NCBI RefSeq assembly: GCF_012033695.1
Contig: NZ_JAAVJI010000001.1
Span: 558,001 to 622,000, forward strand
DNA length: 64,000 nucleotides
Direction of reading: 5' to 3'
From: Pseudomonas quercus
Lineage (GTDB): Bacteria > Pseudomonadota > Gammaproteobacteria > Pseudomonadales > Pseudomonadaceae
Each line of letters begins with the position of its first letter. Positions within the stretch are counted from its first letter, which is position 1. The notes beneath the pieces were generated by a model, which saw only the letters and a program-made list of their open reading frames with translations, did no database searches and had not been told where the DNA came from. This document shows positions 26,132 to 35,977 of this stretch, piece by piece. The translations under genes were made by a program, and so were the position numbers.

Positions 26132-27562
26132 ATGAGCGGGATCCAGCTAGGTGCTGACGGGGGCCGGTATGCTGATGTGGCGATCGTGGGCGGTGGCCTG
26201 AGCGGTGCGTTGCTGGCCATGCAACTGCTGCACAGGCCTGGGCCTCGGCGTATCGTGATCTGTGAACCCCGTGCCCAAGTAGGCCGTGGTGAGGCCTACA
26301 GCGCGGTAGCGCTGAGCCATACACTCAACGGCAACGCGGCACGCATGAGTATCGACCCGGATGCTCCCGATGACCTCACCCACTGGCTGACGGCTTACAT
26401 CGACGGCGGCGGGTGGCCAGAGTCTGCACTTCAGCAGGTGCCGGTCGCCCAGTTGTTTCCCCCACGCGAGGTATTTGGCACCTATGCCCGGCAGCGGCTG
26501 GCCGAGGCGCTGGCGTCGAGCCCTGGTTCCACACTGGAGCACGCGCAGGCCGAAGTGGTGGACCTGTGTATCAACGAGCAGGGCGCAACGCTTGTACTGG
26601 AAGGCGGCGTGCAATGGCAGGCTGCCAGGGTGGTGCTAGCCACGGGCGTCTTTACGGCTGTACGTACCCAGCGCACAGGCAACGCTGCATTCAGCGGCCT
26701 GGACCCGTGGGATATCCAGGCCATGGCCGCCTTGCCCAAGGACGGGCGGGTAATAATCGTAGGTGCCGGCCTGACCATGATCGATGCGTTGCTCTCCCTG
26801 GAGCAGGCGGGGCATCAGGGGCCGATCCAGGTGTTCTCTCGCCATGGCCTGTTGCCGCAGCCACGCCGACAGCCACCGGACTGGGAAGATTTTCTAGCCC
26901 ACTGGGAAGGCCCTGCCACACCCCGTGCGTTGTCAACGGAACTGCGGCGCCACTGCCGGCTTGCTGCTGAGCAGGGCGTGGATTGGCAGGCGCCTCTGGA
27001 CACCGTACGGGCCCATGTGGGCCGTTTATGGCACCAGGCTAGCGAATTTCACCAACGGCAGTTCGTGCGCCACCTGCGGCCCTGGTGGGAAAGCCATCAT
27101 CATCGCTCACCGCCCCAAGGCGCTGCGTTGCTGCAGCGACTGCGTACAGAGGGCAGGCTAAGCATCGAAGCGGCGAGCCTGCAAAGCGTGGTGTCCACCA
27201 CCCAAGGGGTGCAGTTGGCGCTCAGGCGCCGAGGCGAAGCCGCCACTTGCCTTATAGAGGGCGCGGCCGTCATCAATTCCAGTGGCATCGAATACGATTG
27301 GCGACGCGTCGCCAAACCTTTGCCCCAGCGATTGCTTGCCCAAGGGCTCGTGAAGCCCGGCCCCTTGGCACTGGGTATCGATGCCGATGATGGCGGGGCG
27401 GTCAGGGATGCGGCAGGGCAGGCCTCTTCTGTGCTGTTCTCCCTTGGCCCACCGTTGCGCGGCCTGTGGTGGGAAAGCACCGCTGTAACTGACGTAGCTG
27501 CGCAAGCGAAAGCACTGGCCATCAGGCTGGCGTCTACAGTGAGCAATCTGCTGCCCCGGTGA
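26132..27562 (+). CDS. FAD/NAD(P)-binding protein (YdhS/HpnW-like)
   Basis: Flavoprotein of 476 residues in the uncharacterised FAD/NAD(P)-binding group related to YdhS. The dinucleotide motif VAIVGGGLSGALLAMQLLHR opens the protein, followed by the family signature SHTLNGNAARMSIDPDAPDD and LTHWL. A second nucleotide-binding site is at GRVIIVGAGLTMIDALLSLE, then VFSRHGLLPQPRR. AAGGA lies 9 nt before the ATG at 26132. Members are putative oxidoreductases or hydroxylases of unknown substrate. The gene stands 63 bp after the CAP gene on the same strand; whether they share a transcript is uncertain. Confidence 0.85.
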   Translation: MSGIQLGADGGRYADVAIVGGGLSGALLAMQLLHRPGPRRIVICEPRAQVGRGEAYSAVALSHTLNGNAARMSIDPDAPDDLTHWLTAYIDGGGWPESALQQVPVAQLFPPREVFGTYARQRLAEALASSPGSTLEHAQAEVVDLCINEQGATLVLEGGVQWQAARVVLATGVFTAVRTQRTGNAAFSGLDPWDIQAMAALPKDGRVIIVGAGLTMIDALLSLEQAGHQGPIQVFSRHGLLPQPRRQPPDWEDFLAHWEGPATPRALSTELRRHCRLAAEQGVDWQAPLDTVRAHVGRLWHQASEFHQRQFVRHLRPWWESHHHRSPPQGAALLQRLRTEGRLSIEAASLQSVVSTTQGVQLALRRRGEAATCLIEGAAVINSSGIEYDWRRVAKPLPQRLLAQGLVKPGPLALGIDADDGGAVRDAAGQASSVLFSLGPPLRGLWWESTAVTDVAAQAKALAIRLASTVSNLLPR

Positions 27563-27898
27563 CGGCGGAATCTGCCTCTTTTTGGGGCATTTTTACCTGG
27601 CATTTATGTCAGGTTTCTTTCAGAAAACTGCTGAGAGTGGGCAAAACGCCACTGTCGGTGAATTGACGGCGGAAAACCGCTGAAAAGGGCCGAAAAGAGA
27701 ACCTTTATCGATTAGTGGCACTTTGGAATAGTTCATGTAAATCAAGTAGATATAAATGCAAGTGCCAACCTGTTGGCAAATCGCCACATTACCGACGACT
27801 GGTAGTGTGCCGCCCATTGTTTTCCCCTTTGAGGCATGTGCATCATCGCGCCAGTTTTCCTATCCGGCTGGCCTGGCCTCGCAAAGGAGTGTTGCCAA
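27563..27898. other. 336-bp AT-rich intergenic region
   Basis: No gene seen. Two related segments, GAAAACTGCTGA (27622) and GAAAACCGCTGA (27672), recur 50 bp apart, and 27690-27780 is AT-rich and likely carries the promoter of the small gene at 27899. Their role is unknown. Confidence 0.4.
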
Positions 27899-28141
27899 AT
27901 GATGAGTGTTTTCGTAGTTGTAATGAGCATGTGTACAGCGTCTGAAGGCTGCCTGGATGAGCAGAAGCCTACGACCTATGCCTCACGTGCAGAATGCCTG
28001 GAAACCATGGCCACCATGCCAGTGAGCAGAGGGGTGAAATACCGCTGTGCAGCCACGCCTCAGTTCATGGTGAGCGAGGCGCGCAAGGCCACCCGCACCC
28101 ACTTGGTGACCACCGCCTCAGAGGCGCCTATCAAGCCCTGA
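27899..28141 (+). CDS. Small hypothetical protein, 80 residues, four cysteines
   Basis: Not recognised. The 80-residue product starts with a short hydrophobic stretch (MMSVFVVVMSMCTASEGCLD) and has cysteines in CTASEGC, RAECLET and KYRCAATPQ, which could form two disulfides outside the cytoplasm, but the hydrophobic segment is too short to call a signal peptide with confidence. AAAGGAG lies about 10 nt before the ATG at 27899 (a second ATG follows immediately). Upstream is AT-rich with promoter-like character. Similar short proteins are scattered in Pseudomonas genomes, by impression only. Confidence 0.6.
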   Translation: MMSVFVVVMSMCTASEGCLDEQKPTTYASRAECLETMATMPVSRGVKYRCAATPQFMVSEARKATRTHLVTTASEAPIKP

Positions 28142-28316
28142 GCCCAAACGGCATGACATCGTTTTGGCCGACGGATCCGGCGCTGTAATAGGCGCCAGGC
28201 GCTGCTGCCCTCTGTGTGACACCTGCTTCCAGCCTGCCATTGTTGCCTTGCGCTAGCGCTGAACGATCCCGCCCTCCTAAGGATCGAACAGGCGTTAAGT
28301 ACAGCAAGGACCTCAA

Positions 28317-30959
28317 ATGACTTCCACGCCTGAAGCGCCCCGGGCAGACCTGGGCAGCGGATTCGTGCGGGTGCGCGGCGCCCGTGAGCACAACCTAAAG
28401 AACGTGGACGTGGACGTACCCCGCAATGCCCTGGTGGTGTTTAGCGGGGTATCAGGCTCCGGCAAATCGTCGTTGGCTTTCGCCACAATCTATGCAGAAG
28501 CCCAGCGGCGTTATTTCGAGTCGGTGGCCCCTTATGCGCGCCGTTTAATCGACCAGGCCGGTGTACCGGATGTGGGCAGTATTGAAGGCTTGCCACCTGC
28601 TGTTGCCTTGCAACAGCAGCGTGGTACGCCTAATGCCCGCTCGTCGGTAGGCAGCGTAACGACGCTGTCGAGCCTGGTACGCATGTTGTATTCGCGCGCT
28701 GGCAGTTACCCTGCGGGCCAACCCATGCTGTATGCCGAGGACTTTTCCGCCAATACACCGCAAGGTGCCTGTGACCACTGTCATGGGCTAGGGCGCGTGT
28801 TCGATGTGAGCGAAGCATCGCTGGTGCCCGATCCTTCCTTGTCCATCCGCGAGCGTGCGGTGGCGGCCTGGCCCACGGCCTGGCAGGGCCAGAACCTGCG
28901 CGACATCCTGGTAACGCTCGGCTATGACGTGGACATCCCCTGGCGGGACCTGCCACAAGCCCAGCGGGACTGGATTTTGTTCACCGAAGAAACGCCCACC
29001 GTGCCGGTGTACGCGGGCCTTTCGCCGGCCCAGGCCCGCGAAGCCCTCAAGCGCGAGGCTGAACCTAGCTACCAAGGCACGTTTACAGGCGCTCGGCGCT
29101 ATGTGCTGCATACCTTTGCCCATAGCCAGAGCGCAATGATGCGCAAACGGGTAGGGCAGTTCATGCGCGCCAACCCGTGCCCGGTGTGCGACGGCAAGCG
29201 TTTGAAACCCGAAGCCCTGAGCGTGCGGTTCGCAGGGCTGGACATTGCCGAACTGTCGCGCCTGCCCCTGCAACGCCTGGCCGATGTGCTGGGCCCTGTG
29301 GCCAGCCCCGCCTACCTGACACAGGGCGAAGAACAGGGCGATACCCTGACGCCCGCGCAGGTGAAGGCAGGGCGCGATGCGCGCGTAGCCAAAGGGGGGA
29401 GCGAGCACGCCTCAGGCAAGGAAGTACGCCATACCCCAAACCTGTCGGTGGAAAAGCGCCTGGCTGCGCAGCGTATTGCTAACGAGTTGCTTGAACGGCT
29501 GGCCACCTTGATAGAGCTAGGCCTTGGCTACCTGGACCTGGAACGTAGCACTCCAACGTTGTCACCCGGTGAGCTACAGCGCCTGCGCCTTGCTACCCAG
29601 CTCAACTCTCAGTTGTTCGGCGTTATCTATGTGTTGGACGAACCTTCGGCGGGGCTGCACCCGGCGGACAGCCAGGCCTTGCTAGGTGCACTGGAGCGCT
29701 TGAAACAGGCGGGTAATTCGGTGTTCGTGGTCGAGCATGACCTGGACACCCTGCGGCGTGCCGACTGGCTAGTGGACGTGGGGCCGGACGCCGGCGAGCG
29801 CGGTGGCCAGGTGCTGTACAGCGGCCCGCCCGCTGGCCTGGCCCACGTGGCTAACTCTCGAACAGCCGCCTACCTGTTCGACCGTCAGGCACCGGAAGCC
29901 AGGGCGCCGCGGGCTGCTCAAGGCTGGCTGACGCTCGAAGGCATTACACGCAATAACCTCAATGGCCTGGATGTGCGCTTTCCACTGGGCTGCCTGACCG
30001 CTGTGACGGGCGTGTCCGGCTCTGGCAAGTCCAGCCTGGTCAGCCAGGCCTTGCTTGAGCTGGTCAGCCAGCACTTGGGGCAGGCGACCGCCGCCGCACC
30101 TGAAGAGGAGCAGGGGTTGGATGATGAGCCAACCCTGCCGGTAGAGGGCCGTATTGTAGAGGGCCTGGAGCACCTACGCCGCCTGGTCCCGGTGGACCAG
30201 AAGCCCATTGGGCGTACACCACGGTCCAACCTGGCCACCTACACCGGGCTGTTCGATCATGTACGTAAGCTGTTCGCTGCCACGCCCCAGGCACAAGCTC
30301 AGGGTTTTGACGCAGGCCAGTTCTCGTTCAACGTGGCCAAGGGGCGCTGCCCAACGTGTGAGGGCGAGGGTATGGTCAGCGTGGAGCTATTGTTCATGCC
30401 CAGCGTCTATGCCCCATGCCCGGTGTGCCACGGTGACCGTTATACCCCCGAAACCCTGGCGGTGCAGTGGCAAGGGCTGTCCATCGCCCAGGTGCTGAAG
30501 CTGACAGTGGAGGAGGCCTGTGAGGCCTTCAAGAACGAGCCGGCCGTGCGTCGCTCGCTGGACGTGCTTCAGGACATCGGCCTGGGCTACCTGCGGCTGG
30601 GCCAGCCTGCGACGGAACTGTCGGGCGGTGAAGCGCAGCGCATCAAGCTGGCCACCGAGCTGCAGCGCAGCGCGCGAGGGGCGGCGCTGTATGTATTGGA
30701 TGAGCCCACTACGGGCTTGCACCCCCAGGATGTGGACCGCCTGCTGGTACAGCTCAATCGCCTGGTGGAGGCTGGCCATACCGTGATCGTGGTGGAGCAC
30801 GACATGCGTGTAGTGGCAGGCAGCGACTGGGTGCTGGATATAGGTCCTGGCGCGGGCACCGCCGGGGGAACGTTGGTGGCACAGGGCACGCCTCAGACCG
30901 TGGCACGGAGCAAAGCAAGCAGAACGGCACCCTTCCTAGCGCAGGTGCTTAACTCCTGA
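28317..30959 (+). CDS. uvrA2: UvrA2-type excinuclease ABC subunit A paralogue
   Basis: ABC-type DNA-damage sensor of 880 residues, shorter than housekeeping UvrA (about 940). Two ATPase modules are visible: Walker A GVSGSGKSSLAFATIYAEAQ with signature LSPGELQRLRLATQL, and Walker A GVSGSGKSSLVSQALLELV with signature LSGGEAQRIKLATELQR. Zinc modules are CDHCHGLG...CPVCDGKRL and CPTCEGEG...CPVCHGDRYTP. The UvrB-binding region is reduced, as is typical of class II UvrA, which have been linked to tolerance of DNA-damaging antibiotics. No peptide resistance or drug gene is adjacent. The ATG at 28317 has a weak GGA 10 nt upstream. It converges on a diguanylate cyclase with a 10-bp gap. Confidence 0.9.
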   Translation: MTSTPEAPRADLGSGFVRVRGAREHNLKNVDVDVPRNALVVFSGVSGSGKSSLAFATIYAEAQRRYFESVAPYARRLIDQAGVPDVGSIEGLPPAVALQQQRGTPNARSSVGSVTTLSSLVRMLYSRAGSYPAGQPMLYAEDFSANTPQGACDHCHGLGRVFDVSEASLVPDPSLSIRERAVAAWPTAWQGQNLRDILVTLGYDVDIPWRDLPQAQRDWILFTEETPTVPVYAGLSPAQAREALKREAEPSYQGTFTGARRYVLHTFAHSQSAMMRKRVGQFMRANPCPVCDGKRLKPEALSVRFAGLDIAELSRLPLQRLADVLGPVASPAYLTQGEEQGDTLTPAQVKAGRDARVAKGGSEHASGKEVRHTPNLSVEKRLAAQRIANELLERLATLIELGLGYLDLERSTPTLSPGELQRLRLATQLNSQLFGVIYVLDEPSAGLHPADSQALLGALERLKQAGNSVFVVEHDLDTLRRADWLVDVGPDAGERGGQVLYSGPPAGLAHVANSRTAAYLFDRQAPEARAPRAAQGWLTLEGITRNNLNGLDVRFPLGCLTAVTGVSGSGKSSLVSQALLELVSQHLGQATAAAPEEEQGLDDEPTLPVEGRIVEGLEHLRRLVPVDQKPIGRTPRSNLATYTGLFDHVRKLFAATPQAQAQGFDAGQFSFNVAKGRCPTCEGEGMVSVELLFMPSVYAPCPVCHGDRYTPETLAVQWQGLSIAQVLKLTVEEACEAFKNEPAVRRSLDVLQDIGLGYLRLGQPATELSGGEAQRIKLATELQRSARGAALYVLDEPTTGLHPQDVDRLLVQLNRLVEAGHTVIVVEHDMRVVAGSDWVLDIGPGAGTAGGTLVAQGTPQTVARSKASRTAPFLAQVLNS

Positions 30960-30969
30960 GCCAGTGTTT

Positions 30970-32535
30970 TCAGGCGGTGCCGTCAGAGGCCATAAGCGCA
31001 CCACCCCCGGTCGCTCGCCAGCGGTCGCGGCCTGAATGCTTGGCGGCGTAGAGCAGGGCGTCTGCACCTTTGATGATGGCGGCTGGGGAAGTGTCCTGTA
31101 GCGCCGGCTCACACACATACACACCACAGCTGGCCGTGACGATGCCACGGTCGTTATCGTGGTGGACAATGCCCAGCGCACGTATGCCTTCCAGCACATC
31201 GTCGGCTACCTTGCACGCGCCTTCAAAAGGGGTGTTGGGCAGCAGCAAGGCAAGCTCCTCGCCTCCATACCGAACTGCCAGGTCACTGGTACGCCGAACC
31301 GTGGCCGACAGTACCCCAGCCACGGCCTTGAGGCAGTCATCGCCAGCCGGGTGGCCGTAGCGGTCGTTGAACAGCTTGAACCGGTCCAGGTCTAGCATCA
31401 GCATGGCAACCGGGTAGTTCAGGCGCCGCGCACGGCTCAACTCGTCGATCAGCGCAATGTCCAGTTTGCGACGATTGGCAAGGCCGGTAAGGCCGTCGTG
31501 GAAGGCCATCTGGTTGAGGCTTTCCTGGGCAGACCTTAGCGCCTGCTCCACGGCCATGCGCTGCTTGAATTCGCGCATCAGCGCCGCGCCGAACAGCCCG
31601 ATGCCGCACCCCAGCACACCCAGCACGAGCAAGGTCTTGAATAGGTCCACTTTCCAAGGTTGCAGGGCAGACTGACGGGAAAGCGCTGCTTGCACAACCA
31701 GTGGGTAGCCATTGACGCGCCGGAACCCGTAGATACGCCGTTCGCCGTCAAGGGGTGAATTGAAGTCGGCCGTTCCGTTGTCCATGTAGGGCAGGTACTG
31801 CGCGAACACCGGGCTATTGCCTAAGTTGATTCCGATGGCCGAGGGCAACACAGGCCGCCTGGCCAGCAGGGTTCCATCCGCCAGCAGCAGTACAAAGATG
31901 CCATGGGCATCGATTTCGAAGCTGGCGTAGAAATCCTGGAAATAATCAAGCCGCAAAGTCGCCAGGAACACGCCGGCAAAGGTGCCATCCGGGTGATTGA
32001 TGCGTCGTGAAACAGGAATCACCTGCTCCCCAGTAGAGCGGCTGGTGATCACGGGCCCGATGTGCAGTCCAGGGTCGGGATGGTCGCGGTGCCAGGCAAA
32101 GTATTCCCTGTCGGCATTGTTGGCGTTTGGCGCAACCGAGTCCTTGTCAGTGACCAGCCAACTGCCGTCCGGGCCATAAATAAACAGCCCATGCAGCTGT
32201 GGCAGCAGGCCCACCTGGCGCTTGAGCAAGCCATGCAGGCGCTGCGCGTTCAGGTTATCCAGGCCGTCGCCTTCGATACGTTCGGTGATGCCGCCGAGCA
32301 TCGAATCCACTTGGCGCAAGGCGCCTTCGGCATGCTGCTCGGTGGCATGGGCCAAGTTGGCCGCTGAGATACGTGCCTCATCGAGGGCACGACCGTAGTC
32401 ATGCCATAACCGCACTGCCTCTAACGCCACGATGATCGCGATGATGCCCGATGTGAACAACAGGGTCAGCCGAATGACCCGCGCAGGGCGCATACCGTGA
32501 ACATCAGGAGGCAGGGGCATCGGAGGTGACGGCAT
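30970..32535 (-). CDS. Diguanylate cyclase with periplasmic Cache sensor (Cache-GGDEF)
   Basis: Makes the second messenger cyclic di-GMP from two GTP. 521 residues: short N-terminus, TM1 (IRLTLLFTSGIIAIIVALEA), periplasmic Cache domain (including FIYGPDGSWLVTDKDS and SRRINHPDGTFAGVFLATLR), TM2 (TLLVLGVLGCGIGLFGAALM), then GGDEF with active site RYGGEELALLLP. The variant GGEEL is an active form in many cyclases, and the inhibitory-site RTSD lies exactly five residues before it, so product inhibition is expected. GAGG sits 6 nt before the ATG at 32535; the frame overlaps the upstream ABC gene's end if a longer start is used. The sensed ligand is unknown. Confidence 0.9.
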   Translation of the reverse strand: MPSPPMPLPPDVHGMRPARVIRLTLLFTSGIIAIIVALEAVRLWHDYGRALDEARISAANLAHATEQHAEGALRQVDSMLGGITERIEGDGLDNLNAQRLHGLLKRQVGLLPQLHGLFIYGPDGSWLVTDKDSVAPNANNADREYFAWHRDHPDPGLHIGPVITSRSTGEQVIPVSRRINHPDGTFAGVFLATLRLDYFQDFYASFEIDAHGIFVLLLADGTLLARRPVLPSAIGINLGNSPVFAQYLPYMDNGTADFNSPLDGERRIYGFRRVNGYPLVVQAALSRQSALQPWKVDLFKTLLVLGVLGCGIGLFGAALMREFKQRMAVEQALRSAQESLNQMAFHDGLTGLANRRKLDIALIDELSRARRLNYPVAMLMLDLDRFKLFNDRYGHPAGDDCLKAVAGVLSATVRRTSDLAVRYGGEELALLLPNTPFEGACKVADDVLEGIRALGIVHHDNDRGIVTASCGVYVCEPALQDTSPAAIIKGADALLYAAKHSGRDRWRATGGGALMASDGTA

Positions 32536-32599
32536 TCGGCCCTCAGAGCAGTGATGCATTGAAAAGTGCGCACAGTCTGGCAGCGCCCGGCAGGCACGT

Positions 32600-34411
32600 C
32601 TACCGGTAACCCTCGGCCTGCAGGGTGAACAGGCCCGCATACCGGCCGCCCTGTGCCATCAAACTTTCATGGCTACCCTGTTCCAAGATGTGCCCCTGTT
32701 CCAGCACCAGAATATGCCCGGCATTTCGCACGCTAGAGAACCGGTGGGAAATGAGTACGCTCATACGGCCTTGGGCATAGGTGCGAAAGCGCTCGAACAC
32801 GGCAGCTTCTGCCGCAGCGTCCAAGGCCGCCGTGGGCTCGTCCAGGATAAGCAGGTCGGCATCGCGGCGCATGTAGGCGCGGGACAAGGCGATTTTCTGC
32901 CATTGCCCGCCCGACAGTTCCTGGCCCCCCAGGAACCATTTACCCAGTTGCGTCTGGTAGCCCTGGGGAAGGTGCTCAATAAAGGGCGCTGCCAGGCCCT
33001 GGGCGGCTGCTTCGTGCCAGCGCGCTTCGTCATTGAAGGCGCCTACGTCACCGACCCCCAGGTTTTCACCCACTTTCATCTGGTAACGCAAGTAGTCCTG
33101 GAAAATGACCCCGATGCGGCGATGCAGGGCATCAGGCGCCCAGTGTTGCAAGTCGCTGCCGTCGAGCAGGATGCGCCCTGTAGTAGGGCTGTACAGGCGG
33201 GTGAGCAATTTGATCAGGGTGGTTTTGCCCGAACCGTTTTCGCCCACCAGGGCCAGGCTCTGCCCCGGCGCTACCTTGAAATGGATGTCCCTGAGCGCAG
33301 GCCGCGTGGCGCCGGGGTAGGTAAAACCCACGCCTTCGAAGCGTACGCCATCGCCAGGCCGCACGCCTTCGGTCAAGGTGCCACCGGCTACAGGCACCGG
33401 TTGTGCCAGGTAATCGTACAGGTTGGTCAGGTACAGCCCGTCTTCATACAAGCCGCCAATGGCGCTGAGGCTGGCACCGATTGCCGCTTGCCCCTGTTTG
33501 AACAACACCAGGTACATGGTCATCTGGCCCAGGGTGGTCGTGCCGTGGACCGTGTCCAGCACCACCCAGGCGTAGGCCAGGTAAAAGCCCGAGGTGCCCA
33601 GCAACCCTAAAACGAACCCCCAGCCGTCGCGGCGCAATGTGAGGCGCCGGTCTTCGGCATAGAGCCGAGCAAAGGTATCCCGGTAGCGCTGAAGCAATAG
33701 CGGAGCGATCCCGAATAGGCGAACTTCCTTGATATGGGCTTCCTGGGACAGCAAAGCCTCGATGTAGCTTTGCTGGCGCGACTCGGGTGCGCGCCGGGTA
33801 AACAGGCGAAAGGCATCCCCGGAAAAATGCGTCTCTGAAAAAAACACGGGCAAGGCGGCCAAAACCAGTATCGCCAGCGCCCACGGTGAAAACTGCACCA
33901 GCAGCACCGCAAAGCTGCCCAGCGCCACCATGTTCTGCACAAGGCCCAAGGATTTGACCACCAGCCCTAAGGGGCGCGTGGAGGCGTCCCGGCGCACGCG
34001 AACCAGTTTGTCGTAGAACTCAGAGTCCTCGAACTGGAGCAGCGACAGGGTCTGGGCTTTTTCAAGGATGAGCAGGTTCACTTTCTGGCCCAGCTGAACC
34101 CGCAGCAGGGATTGCTGCACGGACAGCGCGCGTTGGGTGCCGGCCAGCAGTGCCAGCACCCCGGCTTCAGCCAACACATACCGCAGCACCGGCCAGAGCG
34201 GGGCCTGGCCCAAGCGTGCGTGCATCGCCATGGCGTCAAGCACGGCATCCACGATACGTTGCCCTATCCAGGCTGCGACCGCTGGCAGTATGCCCGCCAT
34301 CAGCGTAGCGATGACCAGGCCGATGAACAAACCTCGGGAGGTTCCCCATACCAACGCGATGGCACGGCGGGCCTGATCCGGAAAAGCGGCAAAAAGGTGC
34401 AGGCGCGACAT
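32600..34411 (-). CDS. ABC exporter, fused permease-ATPase half transporter
   Basis: Homodimeric ABC exporter of 603 residues. An N-terminal domain with about six spans (GLFIGLVIATLMAGILPAVA and AILVLAALPVFFSETHFSGD among them) is followed by an ATPase domain with Walker A LVGENGSGKTTLIKLLTRLY, signature LSGGQWQKIALSRA, Walker B LLILDEPTAALD and H-loop LISHRFSSVRNAGHIL. The substrate is not apparent; family members export lipids, peptides or drugs. GGAG lies about 10 nt before the ATG at 34411. The diguanylate cyclase gene starts 65 bp downstream on the same strand, so cotranscription is possible. Confidence 0.88.
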   Translation of the reverse strand: MSRLHLFAAFPDQARRAIALVWGTSRGLFIGLVIATLMAGILPAVAAWIGQRIVDAVLDAMAMHARLGQAPLWPVLRYVLAEAGVLALLAGTQRALSVQQSLLRVQLGQKVNLLILEKAQTLSLLQFEDSEFYDKLVRVRRDASTRPLGLVVKSLGLVQNMVALGSFAVLLVQFSPWALAILVLAALPVFFSETHFSGDAFRLFTRRAPESRQQSYIEALLSQEAHIKEVRLFGIAPLLLQRYRDTFARLYAEDRRLTLRRDGWGFVLGLLGTSGFYLAYAWVVLDTVHGTTTLGQMTMYLVLFKQGQAAIGASLSAIGGLYEDGLYLTNLYDYLAQPVPVAGGTLTEGVRPGDGVRFEGVGFTYPGATRPALRDIHFKVAPGQSLALVGENGSGKTTLIKLLTRLYSPTTGRILLDGSDLQHWAPDALHRRIGVIFQDYLRYQMKVGENLGVGDVGAFNDEARWHEAAAQGLAAPFIEHLPQGYQTQLGKWFLGGQELSGGQWQKIALSRAYMRRDADLLILDEPTAALDAAAEAAVFERFRTYAQGRMSVLISHRFSSVRNAGHILVLEQGHILEQGSHESLMAQGGRYAGLFTLQAEGYR

Positions 34412-34503
34412 CAATGAAGGCTCCAGGGCATGCGTAGGCGCCAGTTGGACCGCTTCGCTGGGCAGAAGGTCACGTGCGCACGCCGGCTGTGCAGCCTGTC
34501 AGC

Positions 34504-34533
34504 AAAAAGGCCGCGTCAGGTCATGACGCGGCC
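34504..34533 (-). terminator. Rho-independent terminator of the hexuronate-type MFS gene
   Basis: Ten-bp perfect stem GGCCGCGTCA / TGACGCGGCC, 5-nt loop, then five T on the minus strand, 21 nt beyond the stop codon. Confidence 0.88.
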
Positions 34534-34554
34534 GTAGGGGGAGAAACGGGAGGG

Positions 34555-35895
34555 TCAGCTCACCGCAATACGGTCCAGCGTGACCGGTTTGAGGCGTGGC
34601 GTGAGCGTATGAATGACTGCAATGGCAATCAGGTAGGCGCTACCGGCCACGATGAAGATCGGCTGGTAAGACTTGAACACTTCCAGGATATAGCCGTTGT
34701 AGGTGGTCATCAGCATACCGCCCATGGCGCCGGCCATGCCGCCGATACCAATGACCGAGGCCACGGCTTCCTTGGGGAACATGTCCGAGGGCAAGGTCAT
34801 CAGGTTGGCGGACCAGGCCTGGTGCGCGGCGGCCGCCAGGCCAATGATGCCCACGACCAGCCACAAGCTAGACACGAACTGTGCGCTCACGATTGGGATC
34901 ACCGCCAAGGCACAGACCAGCATGGTGGTCTTGCGCGAGGCGTTGGCCGTGCGGCCGTTCTTCATCTGCCGTGAAGAGCCCCAGCCGCCCAACACAGAGC
35001 CCAGGTCAGCCAGCAGGTAAATGGCGATCAGGGGTGGGCCAAAGCTTTTAAGGTTCAGCCCGTAGGTTTTGCCTAAAAAGTCTGGCAGCCAGAACAGGTA
35101 CAGCCACCACACCGGGTCGGTGAGAAACTTGCCGGCGGCATAGGCCCAGGTTTCCCGGAAGGTCAGCAGCTTGAACCAAGAGATTTTCACAGGGGCAGCG
35201 GGCTTGGCCGATACCGGCGTTGTGTCTGACTGGATGTAGGCCAGTTCCGCTGGGCTGACGCCGGGGTGCTCGTGGGGGCGCCGGTACATCAGTAGCCAAG
35301 CGAATAGCCACAGGCAACTGACGATACCAATGGCAATGAATGCCGTGCGCCAGCCCCAAGCCAGCGTAATGGCAGGCACCAATAGCGGGGTGAGGATCGG
35401 CCCCATGGCCGTGCCCGCGTTGAAGATGCCGGTTGCCTGCGCGCGTTCTTTCTGCGGAAACCACTCCGAAACAGCCTTGAGGCTGGCAGGGAAACTACCG
35501 GACTCACCAAACCCTAGGGTAAACCGGGCCACGGCAAATTGGGTGACGGTACTGATAAGGCCGTGGCCGATACTGGCCAGTGTCCACACTGTAAAAGCCA
35601 GCGCATAACCTATCCGTACACCCACTTTATCGATTAAGCGGCCAAATGTTAGAAAGCCAATGGCATACGCGCATTGGAACCAGAAAACGATACTGGCGTA
35701 ATCAGTTTCAGACCATTTAAGTTCAGCGGCCAAAGTGGGCTTTAAAATACCGATCATCTGCCGATCGATATAGTTGATGCCAATGGCTATAAACAGCAAC
35801 GCGCAAATAACCCAACGGTATTTGCTTACGTACGATTGTTCCTGGGCAAGCGGGCGCGCGGTTGCCTGAACGTGAGGAGGGACCTGTGTTGTCAT
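34555..35895 (-). CDS. MFS transporter, ExuT/hexuronate type (anion:cation symporter family)
   Basis: Inner-membrane symporter of 446 residues, 12 spans, in the anion:cation symporter family close to ExuT. Diagnostic regions: NYIDRQMIGILKPTLAAELK after TM1, FGRLIDKVGVRIGYALAFTV, ARFTLGFGESGSFPASLKAV and LTDPVWWLYLFWLPDFLGKT. ExuT-like carriers import glucuronate, galacturonate or related sugar acids. No uronate catabolic genes are adjacent here. It reads away from a GluP-like carrier gene on the same strand with separate terminators, so each is its own unit. Upstream lies an 11-kb-unique direct repeat that may be its operator. Confidence 0.85.
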   Translation of the reverse strand: MTTQVPPHVQATARPLAQEQSYVSKYRWVICALLFIAIGINYIDRQMIGILKPTLAAELKWSETDYASIVFWFQCAYAIGFLTFGRLIDKVGVRIGYALAFTVWTLASIGHGLISTVTQFAVARFTLGFGESGSFPASLKAVSEWFPQKERAQATGIFNAGTAMGPILTPLLVPAITLAWGWRTAFIAIGIVSCLWLFAWLLMYRRPHEHPGVSPAELAYIQSDTTPVSAKPAAPVKISWFKLLTFRETWAYAAGKFLTDPVWWLYLFWLPDFLGKTYGLNLKSFGPPLIAIYLLADLGSVLGGWGSSRQMKNGRTANASRKTTMLVCALAVIPIVSAQFVSSLWLVVGIIGLAAAAHQAWSANLMTLPSDMFPKEAVASVIGIGGMAGAMGGMLMTTYNGYILEVFKSYQPIFIVAGSAYLIAIAVIHTLTPRLKPVTLDRIAVS

Positions 35896-35977
35896 GTGTA
35901 GTGGCTTCCGTTGTTATTTTTATTGACCGTACTACCGGTTTTACCTACCGAAACGGCGCAGGCTGCATTTGTACGAC

